Part shown: piece after piece, positions 25,115-35,329 of the stretch
How positions within the stretch are numbered: the first letter of the stretch is position 1
Layout of the letters: each line of letters begins with the position of its first letter
Assembly (NCBI GenBank): GCA_946122785.1
Contig: CAMGYJ010000008.1
Location: 15,029,475 to 15,093,474, forward strand
DNA length: 64,000 bases
From: Linum tenue
Taxonomy: Eukaryota > Streptophyta > Magnoliopsida > Malpighiales > Linaceae
Reading direction: 5' to 3'
Program-made: the position numbers and the translations under genes
The notes under the pieces: model-generated
Told to the model about the DNA's origin: nothing
Database searches by the model: none
The model's input: only the letters and a program-made list of their open reading frames with translations

Positions 25115-25176
25115 TGGGCCGTGCAAAATGAGGCCCATCAAAATCATAGTTTCCCCCCACAAAACTGTATTGGGCC
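25115..25176 (+). promoter_or_regulatory. Cluster of three TGGGCC (site II-type) motifs
   Basis: TGGGCC at 25115-25120 and 25171-25176, and its reverse complement GGCCCA at 25132-25137. They lie 150-210 bases upstream of the second RPA-like gene. TGGGCY motifs bind TCP factors and are typical of plant genes expressed in dividing cells. Confidence 0.4.
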
Positions 25177-25322
25177 GAACATCCGACCAAACGCGTCCAG
25201 GCCTAACTAGCTAAAAACAACCAGCCCGATAAACCTGGCCTGATCCTATCTAGGGCACACTTATCAGCTCGCTTCTTGACACTCGGGGAAAGTTGCGCCA
25301 CTCCAGCGACCGAGTTGCAGTC

Positions 25323-27193
25323 ATGAGCCAAGCAACAGAGATCCGCTGCCTGCACCTTGGTTACACCAAAAATCCAATTGAGGTCAGGCACCTGCATACA
25401 TGGCAGGAATTATTCACAGGAAATCATGAAGTACATCATTCGTTGCTCGATAAAAAGGTCATTCTTCTATTTTTAACTGTCAATGTAATGTATAGGCCAT
25501 TCGCTGTTCTCCGTTGAAGAAAAAATGATTGCTCGACACTTCAACACTGCAGGGTACACTGGTTGTTGCACAAGCAGATCCGACAACTCCGCAATCAGAA
25601 CTGCCGGTTTTACAAAACGGGCAGATTTATAGGATATCATCATTCTACGTTGGACCAGCAAGAACGATAAACCGGTGTTGCTCGAACAATATCGAACTCG
25701 GGTTTACCAGAAACACAACCCTACAAGCTCTTCCTGAGCCGCCGCCAGACGAATATCACCCGACCAACAAGTCCGAGGCAGTTCCTTTTGGCGAGTTATG
25801 GGCTCGATGCTTCGACAACAGACAAAAGTCAGGTACCGATTACACAGTACAAGCGTGTTCACCTATTAACTCTCTGACATATTGTAATAAGAATCTTTCA
25901 TTTTTGTTATATGAGGAAGACATGCTTGGCCGCATAGTTGCTGTCTCCAAACCTTATGCAAAAGGCTTTGCGGAAATGGTTCCGACCCGACAACTGGTTA
26001 TCCTAGAGGATGGCTGGTACATGGTCAACAAACCAAAACTTTTGCAATACTTATCTGCCCTTTTTTAATTTCATTCATAACCTGGACCCTGCAATGCAGC
26101 AACCGACGGGTCCTAACCAAAATCACAAACCAACCATTCATTCGTACACTCGAAGCAACCATTGTTGCACAGGAAAGGCAGGGCCCAGTTATAGCAACTT
26201 TTACCTCGATGATTGGCAAATGGTCCAAAGGTAAGCGCTGCTTCTCTTTGCACCAATGCCATTCTTAATACTAATTACTGATTGTTACTCTACTCCAGGG
26301 AAACCACTTTACAAAAGCACATGCAGCACAAGACTAATTGTCGACCAGAGACTGAGGATGCATTGACCAATGTTTTTCCGGTTTGTTATGATGCCTCGCA
26401 CTGTTGTATATTAGAATATATTGTCGTCCACTTTACTATCGCTTTTCTTTGCTGCAGGCACTCAAATTCAAACATGCCGATATTCTACATCGATTCAAAT
26501 CGCACAATAGAACCTTTGAGACCAATTCAGTCACACAGTCGGTACGACTCAATCAGCGAATTACTATTTGACCTAGCTACTGAGTGGGATCTTAATCTTG
26601 AGCCATCACCTACTGTACGCCATACACTCTCTTAACATTCTCAGACCAAAGTCCACAACAAACTAGACTGACTGTTTCTTTGTGATCATTTATTAAGGCA
26701 ACTTCTAGGTGTTTAGCAACAATTCAGGCTGTCAACCACGGGTTTGGATACTTCCGGTGGCTATGCCCTGAATGCTTGCCGCGAAAAGAGGAACTGCTCT
26801 CAAATGATGTATGCTCCAGTTGCTATGCGAACATCTTCCACGACGACATGGTTAAAAGGTAGGGACGTTCAATTACAAACTTATATGCGCCCATGAATAC
26901 GTGCAACGAATGCTAATGCTTACTATTTAATGGCCAGTTTTTACATCTCAGTTGATGTTGCTGACGAAACAGACCATACCACATTCCTCATAAGCCACGA
27001 AGCAGCTTCAGCCCTACTTCAAACAAGTCCTCGATGGGACCTTGAAGCACGCGAGATTGAAAGACTCCTGCAATCTGTGATCCAACGTACCTATACATTC
27101 GAAGTCAAAAACTTGCCTAGGCGTAAACACACCCGTGAACGCTTTGAAGTTGTTGCAGTTTGGCATCGTGATGCTGCAAATATGCAGGAATAG
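25323..27193 (+). CDS. Second RPA-like (DUF223/OB-fold) single-strand DNA-binding protein, Helitron-encoded
   Basis: It starts at ATG 25323 with MSQATEIRCLHLGYTKN. Exon 1 ends at 25457 and joins exon 2 at 25553 in frame (LLDKK, then GTLVVAQAD). Exon 2 encodes an OB-fold with NGQIYRISSFYVGPAR and ends near 25834 at a GT. The next exon has DMLGRIVAVSKP and TRQLVILEDG (about 25920-26010). Later exons carry a Cys4-type block, CPECLPRKEELLSNDVCSSC (about 26765-26825), and a C-terminal domain ending VVAVWHRDAANMQE at 27193. The layout (OB-fold, OB-fold, zinc ribbon, C-terminal domain) matches RPA1-like proteins carried by plant Helitrons. It differs in sequence from the RPA gene at 14760, so it is not a simple recent duplicate. 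Splice sites beyond exon 2 are approximate. Confidence 0.65.
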
Positions 27194-27406
27194 TGATTGT
27201 TGCATCTCAACCCTCAAACTCCATTCCACTTACCTTTTATCATCGGAAAACTATTTGGTGTCTCTCTTATTAACTCATGTACCTACTTGCTGAAAGTTTG
27301 TTTAGAATTTGCCTTCCTTGCCCTGCTCTCAATGAGGATCAAATTAATACAGTACGCAAAAGAAATGAATTAACCAACCACTTTGTACAAACTAAAACTA
27401 CTTTTT

Positions 27407-27440
27407 ACCACGCGAAGCGTAGCGAGCGGGTCTTTTCTAG
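27407..27440 (+). terminator. Helitron 3' terminal hairpin and CTAG end
   Basis: ACC(A)CGC at 27407-27413 can pair with GCGGGT at 27426-27431 around a loop, with one bulged A. TCTTTT and CTAG follow, then host T. This is the diagnostic Helitron transposition-termination structure. Confidence 0.8.
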
Positions 27441-28737
27441 TCTTTATTAAACACTTCAGAGAAAACAAACTGAACCTCTTATACACTCAAGACTCAACAT
27501 AATCGCAATGTTGGATTAAAGAAACAAGTTGGAGGGTTGTATATTGCATGTGTCCAAACCAAAGTAGCTAGCATGGACTCTTGGTTCTCCGCCATTAGTT
27601 GGAAGAGTGGTGTGATGATGCCAGATGCTTCAGTACTTATCGTCGCCAGTGGGGACGTCATATCACTATTACAATCGTACGTCTATGACACCTAGTCGTA
27701 TTCAATGTTGGTTACTTGCTCTTCCATGAACTCAAGTGGAGCATCACTTTCTTGATTCCTTCATCTTGCAACCATCCAATCAAACAAAAAGTGTCCCACG
27801 GGGTGTACCAATTTATTTTCTAACAAGAAAACTTCCGTGAAAATATAACTTATTGCACTTATTGAACAACGAAAATTACGCAATCCACAACTCTTCGAAC
27901 AAGGCTAATTCATAGCTTTTCGGGAACAATCTACGTTATGTTACTATAAGTAAGACCTTCATAAACTACCATTATGACCACTTTACAAAGAAAAGATGAA
28001 ATGTTACATATGTGTCAGAGTTGTAATTTTGTGAACCCTTCTTGTGTCTTCATTTCTTCTATGCATAGCCAAAAGATATAAGCTCTTTGGTAATTGTTGG
28101 TCTTGTGTCAAATCAACATCATCTTGGTGCTTGACGTCGAGGCATGTTGACGTTGAGTTAAATTTAATCAAGTCTTTTCGTCTTGACCTGGCTAGATGGG
28201 TTGATGTCTCGTTGCCTTACCTCCATGGTGAATTCTCAATGACATTGTCACCTGTCATCGTGGTCTCTTTGGCAGCCTCAAGGACTTTGGTGGCTCCATA
28301 CTTGTCATCTTTGTTATTCTCATCTTACCAACCATACGTCTTTTTGCTTAGGACTTATTGTGCACTTTGGCAGGATGAGAGATGTGTCACACGTAACCAC
28401 AGTGGTGGAGCTACCTTAAGCCCAGGGGAGGCTATAATAACCCCCCTAAACTCCCAAAATCATGTATACAATATTAATTTTAGATGTAAACAAGGCTGAT
28501 CAAAATAAATGAGTAACTTGATTTCCGATACGTTCAACTGTTGGTTTCATCAACTTCGTAAGCACCCTTTCAATACAACGCAAATATGTGTTTATTTAAG
28601 CACAAACATTTAAATCCAGCTCCCAAGTGCTACATTACCACAGAATATAGGTACATTGTTTGAATACCACAATAAATAGGGTCTTTCTTATCATATCTTA
28701 CAATATCCTAGTAGAAAATCCAATATAAGGACGGCCC
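27441..28737. other. Intergenic between the Helitron and dioxygenase gene 1
   Basis: A 151-residue plus-strand open frame (28044-28499) has no recognisable domain or homology I can see. Its end runs into GTGGTGGAGCTACC...CAGGGGAGGC, which resembles a decayed hAT terminus like the one at 63456. I treat the region as non-coding. Confidence 0.4.
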
Positions 28738-30073
28738 TTAGCTTTGGAGCTTAAAATGCAGCAACGCAGAAGCCCCATCAAGGCCTTTACCATGGAAATG
28801 GGTATTAAATTCCGCTGCCGTGGTCTTCCTATATATTGGAGGATTGTCTTCTGAAACCAATTCTTCAATGGGTCCATATTCTATTGGATTGGGTGTAAAG
28901 CCAGTCGAGAAGAAACTGGCCACAGAAACTCTTGCTCCGACTTTCGTCGCCAACACCCTGTGCTCCGCACTTACAAATCTGTCATTGGATATTAGCTGCA
29001 CTTGGCATTCCCACAATAAAGTTAATTAATCATTCCAGTTCAGAACAAACAAAATCACAACTAACTAAGAATATCGCATAATTTGAGTTGGAGAAACTTG
29101 CCTGGAGTAGATCTCCGAGATTGACCACCAGAGCTGCGGGCAGAGGAGGCACGTCGACCCATTGATTCCGGTGAAGAACCTGAAGTCCTCCGATATGGTC
29201 TTGAAGAAGCACGGTGATGAAGTCGTTGTCCTCGTGCTTGCACGCTCCCAATGTCAGTTCCGGTTGAGGGCACGCCGGATAATAATGGCAGAGTACCTGA
29301 AGTCCCTTTGTGCAGTTCAGCTCTTTCAGATGACTGGATCTCAATCCCAATGCTTCAGACAGTAACTGGAAAAGCAATTCCCCCAATTTCAACACTCCCT
29401 CGGAGTATTCCTTCAGGATTTCTCTACATATAACAATTTGGGAACTTCTTATAAGCTCTGAACTTTGTGAAAAGTGATATCAAGCTTATTATTTGGCGCG
29501 CACAATACAATTTTACCTGCAACAAGCGGGCAGTTCTTGAGGGGCGGGAGGGTCAGGAGCCATACGATACAGAGTGGTGTCCCTCCAATTGGTAAACGCT
29601 CCCGAGAACAAGTCGAAGTTGCTGTTGTGTACAATCTTCCTCTTGTTGTCCCGGGTGTAAAACTGCTTCTTCAGCTCCACATCCTGCTCGTAGAACCTGT
29701 GAACCCCTGCTTTCATCTCTTCCAGCACGGTCTCTGGAATCCCATGATTCACCACCTGGAAGAATCCCCAATTCGCCGATGCATCCCTGATTTTCTCGAC
29801 GATCTGCTTACGCTTCGCGGGGTCGCGGTCCGCACCTTCCAGATCGATGATGGGGAAGGAGAAGTTCGGATCGTCGGGTGAAACAGGGGATGCTCTGTCC
29901 ACGCTGTCGAGAAGGTGCGGCGGAGCCTGGAAGATGCGAGGGATCTGAGTCACTCCGGCGTCGACCAGACCTTTGACTCCGGCTTTGGTCTCGTCGAAAG
30001 CCTTGAGCTCCGCGAGACGGTCGTAGGCAGCCGAGCACTCGTTCTGCTGCGGTTGGGTGGATGCTGCTGCCAT
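28738..30073 (-). CDS. 2-oxoglutarate/Fe(II) dioxygenase, ACC-oxidase-homolog type (paralog 1)
   Basis: Exons are 29517-30073, 29102-29423 and 28738-28995, totalling 378 residues. The N-terminal DIOX_N domain contains [13 protein letters not shown]. The 2OG-FeII_Oxy core has Fe ligands H249 and D251 (KHEDNDF) and H305 (SAEHRVL), with the 2-oxoglutarate-binding R315-x-S317 (ARVSVASFF). Opening words [15 protein letters not shown] and IPRIF are typical of the 'ACC oxidase homolog' clade, whose members are mostly not true ethylene-forming enzymes. The substrate is unknown; cytosolic location is expected. Intron 1 is GT-AG. Intron 2 begins GCAAGT after CTCCAG (donor at 29101), a GC-AG intron, whereas paralog 2 has GT there. 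The start is the first ATG, with a TATAAG about 70 bases upstream. Confidence 0.9.
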
Positions 30074-30140
30074 TTTCGTGCTCTGTTTGAGGAGCTTCTT
30101 TAGTTCTTTGCAAGAAGAGACTGTGGAATGGAAATTGTAA

Positions 30141-30146
30141 CTTATA
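30141..30146 (-). promoter_or_regulatory. TATA box of dioxygenase gene 1
   Basis: TATAAG on the minus strand, about 70 bases upstream of the ATG at 30073. Confidence 0.4.
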
Positions 30147-30267
30147 CACAGTAATATGAAGGAAGGTAGAAAATGTGGGATTAATCTGTTTAACTTTTAG
30201 CGCAAGTGCTTTATCTCTTTTGTCGGGACGTATGATTCTGGTCAGAAACGTGATCGACTTTTCTTAT

Positions 30268-31176
30268 CACTTTGTTTGGGAAGAGGGGTAAATGGGAGGA
30301 GGGTGCAAATGTGAGGGGTAAATACAGTTTCCAACACATTTGCACCTGTTTGGTTAATTTGGAACAGTAGGGGGTGCAAAACGGGAGTGCAAATTTACTG
30401 TTTCGGCTTACCCCCCAAATTGGGGTGCAAGGGAAGGAAGGAAGAGAGGGGGAGGGGGTAATTATGGAATTTTGTTTTTCTAATTGTGTTATATATAATT
30501 ATATAATAATTAATATTATCAATTTCTTCTTTTTATAAATATCATTAATGTAAACATTATTTGGGGTTGACCATTTGACTCTGGAAACAAGTTTATCAAT
30601 GTTCGTCAAGTCAAATCTAGATCTCTTGGTTGAATCGAATTTGCATTGAAAATTAGAGATACGAGGTGTTCGTGGAAAAGATAGAGAGAAATTGTTTGGT
30701 TAACTCAGTTTATTTGACTAAATAGTTAAAACTTACAAATTCAAACGTGTTTGACTAAGTTTGACAATTTAAGATTAAACTAGACACGAAAACCATATAT
30801 AGGATGACCAGTTACAAGTTGAGCTTCGAGTTTTGAGATCGCTCGATCAATGATTATACAATTGTCATAATTAATTATTATTTGAGCATTATTATATAAT
30901 AACTATTTTTAGAAAAGTATATTTATTATTATATAGTAATATTTATTTTATTATTTTATGATAATATTTTAAAATTTTAAATTTATTTTGTAATCTAAAA
31001 TCTATTTTAAAATAATATAATTACTTACTTTTCACTCTATTTGCACCCCCTACTTTTTCATCCAAACAACAATTTACCCATCCACTTACACCCCCCAGCA
31101 ATTTGCACCCCCAGCAATTTACTCCTCAACTTGCACCCTCCTGCAATTTGCACCCCCCTTGTTGCCAAACAGAGCG
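30268..31176. mobile_element. PIF/Harbinger-like MITE rich in GTGCAAATT words
   Basis: The ends CACTTTGTTTGG and (reverse complement of the right end) CGCTCTGTTTGGCAAC are inverted repeats. They are followed inward by GGGGTGCAAA-type words in opposite orientation at each side. Three-base TAT flanks both ends (30265-30267 and 31177-31179). Ends and interior match the element at 53144-54867, where the flank is TTA, the usual PIF/Harbinger target. There is no transposase. Confidence 0.7.
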
Positions 31177-31330
31177 TATAGTTCCGTACTTTCGTTTGTT
31201 GATAATACAAACAAATTTTGATTTGGGGACCGTTGCACTGTACTGATCGTTGTGCAATCGGAGCACAATTCATTTCATAATGGAAAAGGTAGATGTAGGC
31301 ACGTTCTACCATTTATATAAAAAATTTATA

Positions 31331-32160
31331 GAGATTTCCTACCATAACTTGAAGTAAGGTAACTTGAATTTTTTTACCTGCTACTTAGTAGGTTTCACAG
31401 GTCATATTACGTAAAATACAATAGGCATTACGTAATGGTTACGTAATATATGATAATCTTACGTAACAGTTGTAAAAGATCATTACGGAAGCCTAACGTA
31501 ATAGAATGTATCTTTACGTAATGAGTTTTAACCTCGCGTTACGTAAAATGCTAAGTCATTACGGAAGCCTTACGTAACGCTACTGATTTAACTGTTACGT
31601 AAGAAATAACTGTCGTAACGTAACCTTTACGTAATGGAAGGTCTTTTTACGTAATGAGTATTAACCTTGCGTTACGTAAAGTGCTAAGTCATTACGGAAG
31701 CCTTACGTAACGCTTCCGATTTAACTGTTACGTAAGAAATAACTATCATTCCGTAACCTTTACGTAGTGAATGTATATTTTACGTAACAGTTGTAAAATA
31801 TCTTTACGAAAGCCTTACGTAATGGAAGGTCTCTTTACGTAATGAGCATTAACGTCATGTTACGTAAAGATCTAAGTTATTACGGAAGCCTTACGTAACA
31901 CTTCTAATTCAATAAGAATTAAAAAAGGAAAGAATAAAATATGGAAAACAACTAAATTTGAAATGGAAACGAAAAAAAATAAGAATGGTAAGTTGTGTAG
32001 TGGTGACCGGCAACCCCTGTTGCCTTTTATTTTCTTACTTATTTTTTTATTTTTTATATCTTTAATCAATGGTTTAAATTAAGTTTGATAGATTTTAACG
32101 GTTTAGATCTATACAAGTTACCTAACTTGAAATTATACCCAAGTTACCATAGGAGGTCCC
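31331..32160. mobile_element. Mutator-like MITE with 9-10 base target duplication
   Basis: Inverted ends GAGATTTCCTACCATAACTTG and GGGACCTCCTATGGTAACTTG match at 16 of 21 positions. The flanks are AAATTTATA at 31322-31330 and 32162-32170 (AAAATTTATA if ten bases are counted). A paralogous stretch at 41945-42085 continues without this element at the same point, showing an empty site. There is no coding frame. The interior holds the TACGTA-rich tandem array annotated next. Confidence 0.8.
31410..31900. repeat. TTACGTAA-rich tandem array, period about 133 bases
   Basis: About twenty ACGTA words, mostly in the palindrome TTACGTAA or TTACGTAAC. The block GTTACGTAAARTGCTAAG...TTACGGAAGCC starts at 31538 and recurs at 31671 (133 bases on) and at 31859 (188 bases on, with an insertion). 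ACGT is the bZIP-binding core. Confidence 0.75.
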
Positions 32161-32344
32161 AAAATTTATAATGTAAATTGGAAGATTGTTGATCGCATTA
32201 CTAAAAACAACCGTCACGTTTGATCACTAAAAATATTTAATTTTATTTGTTATCACTAAAATTAGTTAAATATTTCAAATTTGATCATTATCTGTTGCCT
32301 TCCATTAGTGTTCGTTAACGATGTTAGTTTTATGCTCACGTGAA

Positions 32345-32500
32345 AAAAATCCGGGGTAAAATCCACTGGGTTTGAAAAACTCAAACCCAACCCACTGGGT
32401 ATCCGCGGATTCATGAGTACCCACGGATTTTTGTCGTAAAAAATTTACAATAACAAGTTCTTATCAAAATTAAAGTCAAATCTAGACCCTTCATTGTCCA
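32345..32500 (-). mobile_element. Fragment of a GGGTTTGGG-type hAT MITE
   Basis: CGGGGTAAAATCCACTGGGT, ACTCAAACCCAACCC, GGGTATCCGCGGATTCATG and AAATTTACAATAACAAGTTC match, in reverse orientation, the right end of the complete element at 53405-54108. Only about 150 bases remain. Confidence 0.6.
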
Positions 32501-32599
32501 GATTTAGTTATTGACATGCACCCATCAATAACTAAATCTGGAACCTTCATTTAGAAAATCCAGATCTAAGGATGGAGAATTAAAGATCATTTTTATTTT

Positions 32600-32745
32600 C
32601 CCTAGCTTTCTTAATCGACTCATATCTTCTTCGTTTTAACTCGGATTTTAATTTTTTTGTACAGATAGAACGAGTTCATCGTGCTCTACAAAATGAGATC
32701 TATTTTCAATATTTTTTTAGAAAAAAAATTCTTGCCTCTCGGTAC
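32600..32745 (+). repeat. Dispersed repeat, left part of the copy split by retrotransposons
   Basis: It matches 5640-5780 (TTTTCAATATTTTTTTAGAA, CTCTCGGTAC). The repeat resumes at 41365 with GTACCAACT after the retrotransposon complex. Confidence 0.7.
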
Positions 32746-32776
32746 TGTCACATGTGGCAGATGACATGGCGCCAAC

Positions 32777-33120
32777 TGTTAGATTATCCGGATTTGATGT
32801 TGACGAACTGAACGAGAATGAAAAGGAAATCAAGAAATAGACACCGGATTTACGTGGTATCCCTGGAGAATACAGGACTAATCCACGGAAGAGTGAAAAC
32901 CCTTCGAGCTACTGATCTTATTGTGTATGTTTTCTGTACATCACTCATAGCCGCCACTCTCCCTATATACAACGAGAAACAAGAAAGAACCGAACCCTAG
33001 GGCCACTCTCTCCACGTACACGAGCAGCCCCTGCATGGGCTTCATGGGCACAATAAATGGGCTATACAAAGCAAAGCAAAAACAAAGCATTTAAACATGG
33101 GCCTGTATAATCCGCTAACA
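32777..33120 (-). repeat. Copia 3' LTR (left copy on plus strand)
   Basis: It is preceded on the coding strand by the polypurine tract TTTGGGGGAGGC (plus-strand 33121-33132). Relative to the other LTR it carries an extra CAAAG near 33070 and one extra C near 32789. Confidence 0.9.
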
Positions 33121-35280
33121 GCCTCCCCCAAATTGATGCTGGTCAGAAAGTAGCAATTTGCTCGACAGGTACCAGTGAAGACTAGTGGTGAATGACTTCG
33201 TAAAAAGATCTGCAACCTGATCCTCTGTCCGAATATGATGAAGAGAGACAGTCCCAGCATTAACCAAATCTCGAACATAGTGAACATGTATTTTGATATG
33301 CTTGGTACGATCATGAAGCACAGGATTAACCGCGATACGGATAGCACTAGTATTGTCCACAAAGAGATTAAGAGGGAGAGAACACGTCACATCAAAATCC
33401 TGGAGGAGACGTTGGAGCCATATGAGTTTAGAACAGACCTCGGACATGGAGCGATACTCAGCCTCTGTAGATGACTTAGAAACCTTGTCCTGCTTCTTAC
33501 AACGCCAGGATATAAAGGATTTACCAAACTGTACACACCAGCCAGATGTAGAGCGCCGAGTATCAACACATCCAGCAAAGTCGGAATCCGAGAAAGCTTG
33601 AAGACAAAAGTCACCAGTCGAAGGAAAGAAGATACTGACATCACGTGTTCCTTGCAGATAATGCAAAATGCGATGAACTGCTGCCAAATGATCAGAGTGA
33701 GGAGCATCCATAAATTGACTGACTACCTGGACCGCATAGGAAATGTCTGGTCTAGTAGCTGATAGATAAATCAGGCTCCCAACAATGCTCCTATAAACCT
33801 TACTGTCTGGTAATAATGTGCCTGAATCACGTCCGAGACGTAGATTAAGCTCCATAGGTGTAGAAACAGGCCTGCAGTCGAAGAACTGATGATCTTCCAA
33901 CAAGTCTGTAATATACTTATGCTGACATAACAAAATTCCACGAGAGTCACGATTAACTTCCAGGCCTAAAAAATATGATAATTCTCCCATATCCTTGAGA
34001 TTGAAAGAGGCATGGAGACCCTCCTTAAGCCGCTGAATGCCCTCATGGTCAGATCCCGTGATCACCATATCATCGATGTACAAGAGAAGAGCAACAACCC
34101 CAGCTGATGTAGTGCGAGTAAACAAAGATGGGTCGTTGTGACTCTGCTGAAAACCCAAGTCGGAGATAGTGGTATGAAATTTCTCAAACCAAGCACGGGG
34201 TGCTTGTTTGAGACCGTACAAGGAGCGATTAAGCCGACAAACCTGATCAGGAGAAGCAAGCGAATACCCGGGAGGTGATTCCATGTAAATTACTTCATCT
34301 AAGTCACCGTGAAGAAAGGCATTCTTGACATCCATCTGATATAAGGGCCACTGACGAAGGGAAGCAACAGACAATAAAGTACGGACTGTAGTCATCTTAG
34401 CAACCGGTGCGAACGTCTCACTGTAGTCGATGCCATATTCCTGAGTAAATCCCTGAGCAACCAGCCGTGCCTTATACCGATCCACCGTACCATCCGGTTT
34501 CATTCTGACAGTATAGACCCAACGACAGCCGACCACTGAAGTAGAAGAAGGTGGACGAGGAACTAGAGTCCACGTATTACTTGCATGAAGCGCCTCTAAT
34601 TCCCGATGCATAGCAGCTTTCCACAAAGGATGGCCCTTGGCCTGACGATAGCGAGTCGGAATAGCTATCGACTCCACTCCATATGTTAGGTAGTCACCAA
34701 ATTTCGGTGGAGGAACTCCTTTGTTTACCCGTTCTGAACGACGTGGAGCTGGCTGTGTGGCATGAGAAGATGAACTTGGGACGCTAGAAGAGAGACTAGT
34801 CGGGCCACTGGAAGGGGAACTGATGTCGCTGGTGGTATGTGAGCTGGCCGAGGAGTGAGTGCCGGAGCCGAGAGTGATAGGCGATGGTGGAGTTGCAGCA
34901 GGTGATGGCGAGGCAGCAGCTGATGTGGCGGGAGACAGATCTGGTGAGGGAGGATCGGGTGGATCCACAGCAGGGATAAAGTCATCATCAACTTCGTCAG
35001 CAAACGTGGGAGGAGGAAGATTGGCCAGAAGGAAATCAGACGGAGACGACTCAGGAGAGTAAAACATGACATTTTCAAAAAATATGACAGTACTGGCGAT
35101 TCGGACACGTTGAACAAGAGGATCATAACACAAGTACCCTTTGTGTACGTCATTATATCCCAAGAAGATACACCGAGCTGTTTTAGACGTGAGTTTAGTA
35201 CGTTCGCGCTTTGGAAGAAGAACAAAGCACAGACACCCAAAAACATGAAGACGAGAATAGTCAGGATGACGGGAGTATAG
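33115..35280 (-). pseudogene. Copia reverse transcriptase and RNase H
   Basis: A long minus-strand frame. It enters at FLGYNDVHKGY-type sequence (about 35163), the end of the integrase region, and passes a Ser/Pro-rich linker. It then covers the RVT_2 reverse transcriptase (CRWVYTVRMKPDGTVDRYKA, DVKNAFLHGDL, catalytic YIDDMVITG) and the RNase H-like end (DSDFAGCVDTRRSTSGWC, SSTEAEYRSM, VDNTSAI). This part is uninterrupted to its stop, which overlaps the start of the LTR. A frame change near 35330 separates it from the integrase, so no full polyprotein can be made. Confidence 0.9.
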
Positions 35281-35329
35281 AGCAAAAAAGGGACTAGTGG
35301 AACAGGAGTAATTTGGTAATTTATGAGAC

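Larger units (their letters stand above)
14114..27440 (+). mobile_element. Helitron (~13.3 kb) carrying Rep-helicase and two RPA-like genes
   Basis: The 3' end is canonical: an imperfect GC-rich hairpin (27407-27431), a short T-rich spacer and CTAG at 27437-27440, followed by host T. The 5' end is less sure. TC dinucleotides preceded by A at 14114 or 14117 lead into ATTAATATATAAAAGCCAGA, similar in style to plant Helitron 5' ends. No target-site duplication is expected, because Helitrons insert between A and T. Inside, all on the plus strand, are an RPA1-like gene (14760-18790), the Rep-helicase (19880-24635) and a second RPA-like gene (25323-27193). All domain classes known from autonomous plant Helitrons are present, but the helicase is frameshifted, so this copy is probably no longer autonomous. 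Confidence 0.85.

Noticed and set aside
27407..27431. A Rho-independent-type transcription terminator
   Set aside because: The hairpin plus CTAG followed by T is the diagnostic Helitron 3' end, and the genome is eukaryotic.
28044..28499. A 151-residue plus-strand open frame between the Helitron and dioxygenase 1
   Set aside because: No domain, composition like the surrounding non-coding DNA, and the end overlaps a hAT-like terminal sequence.
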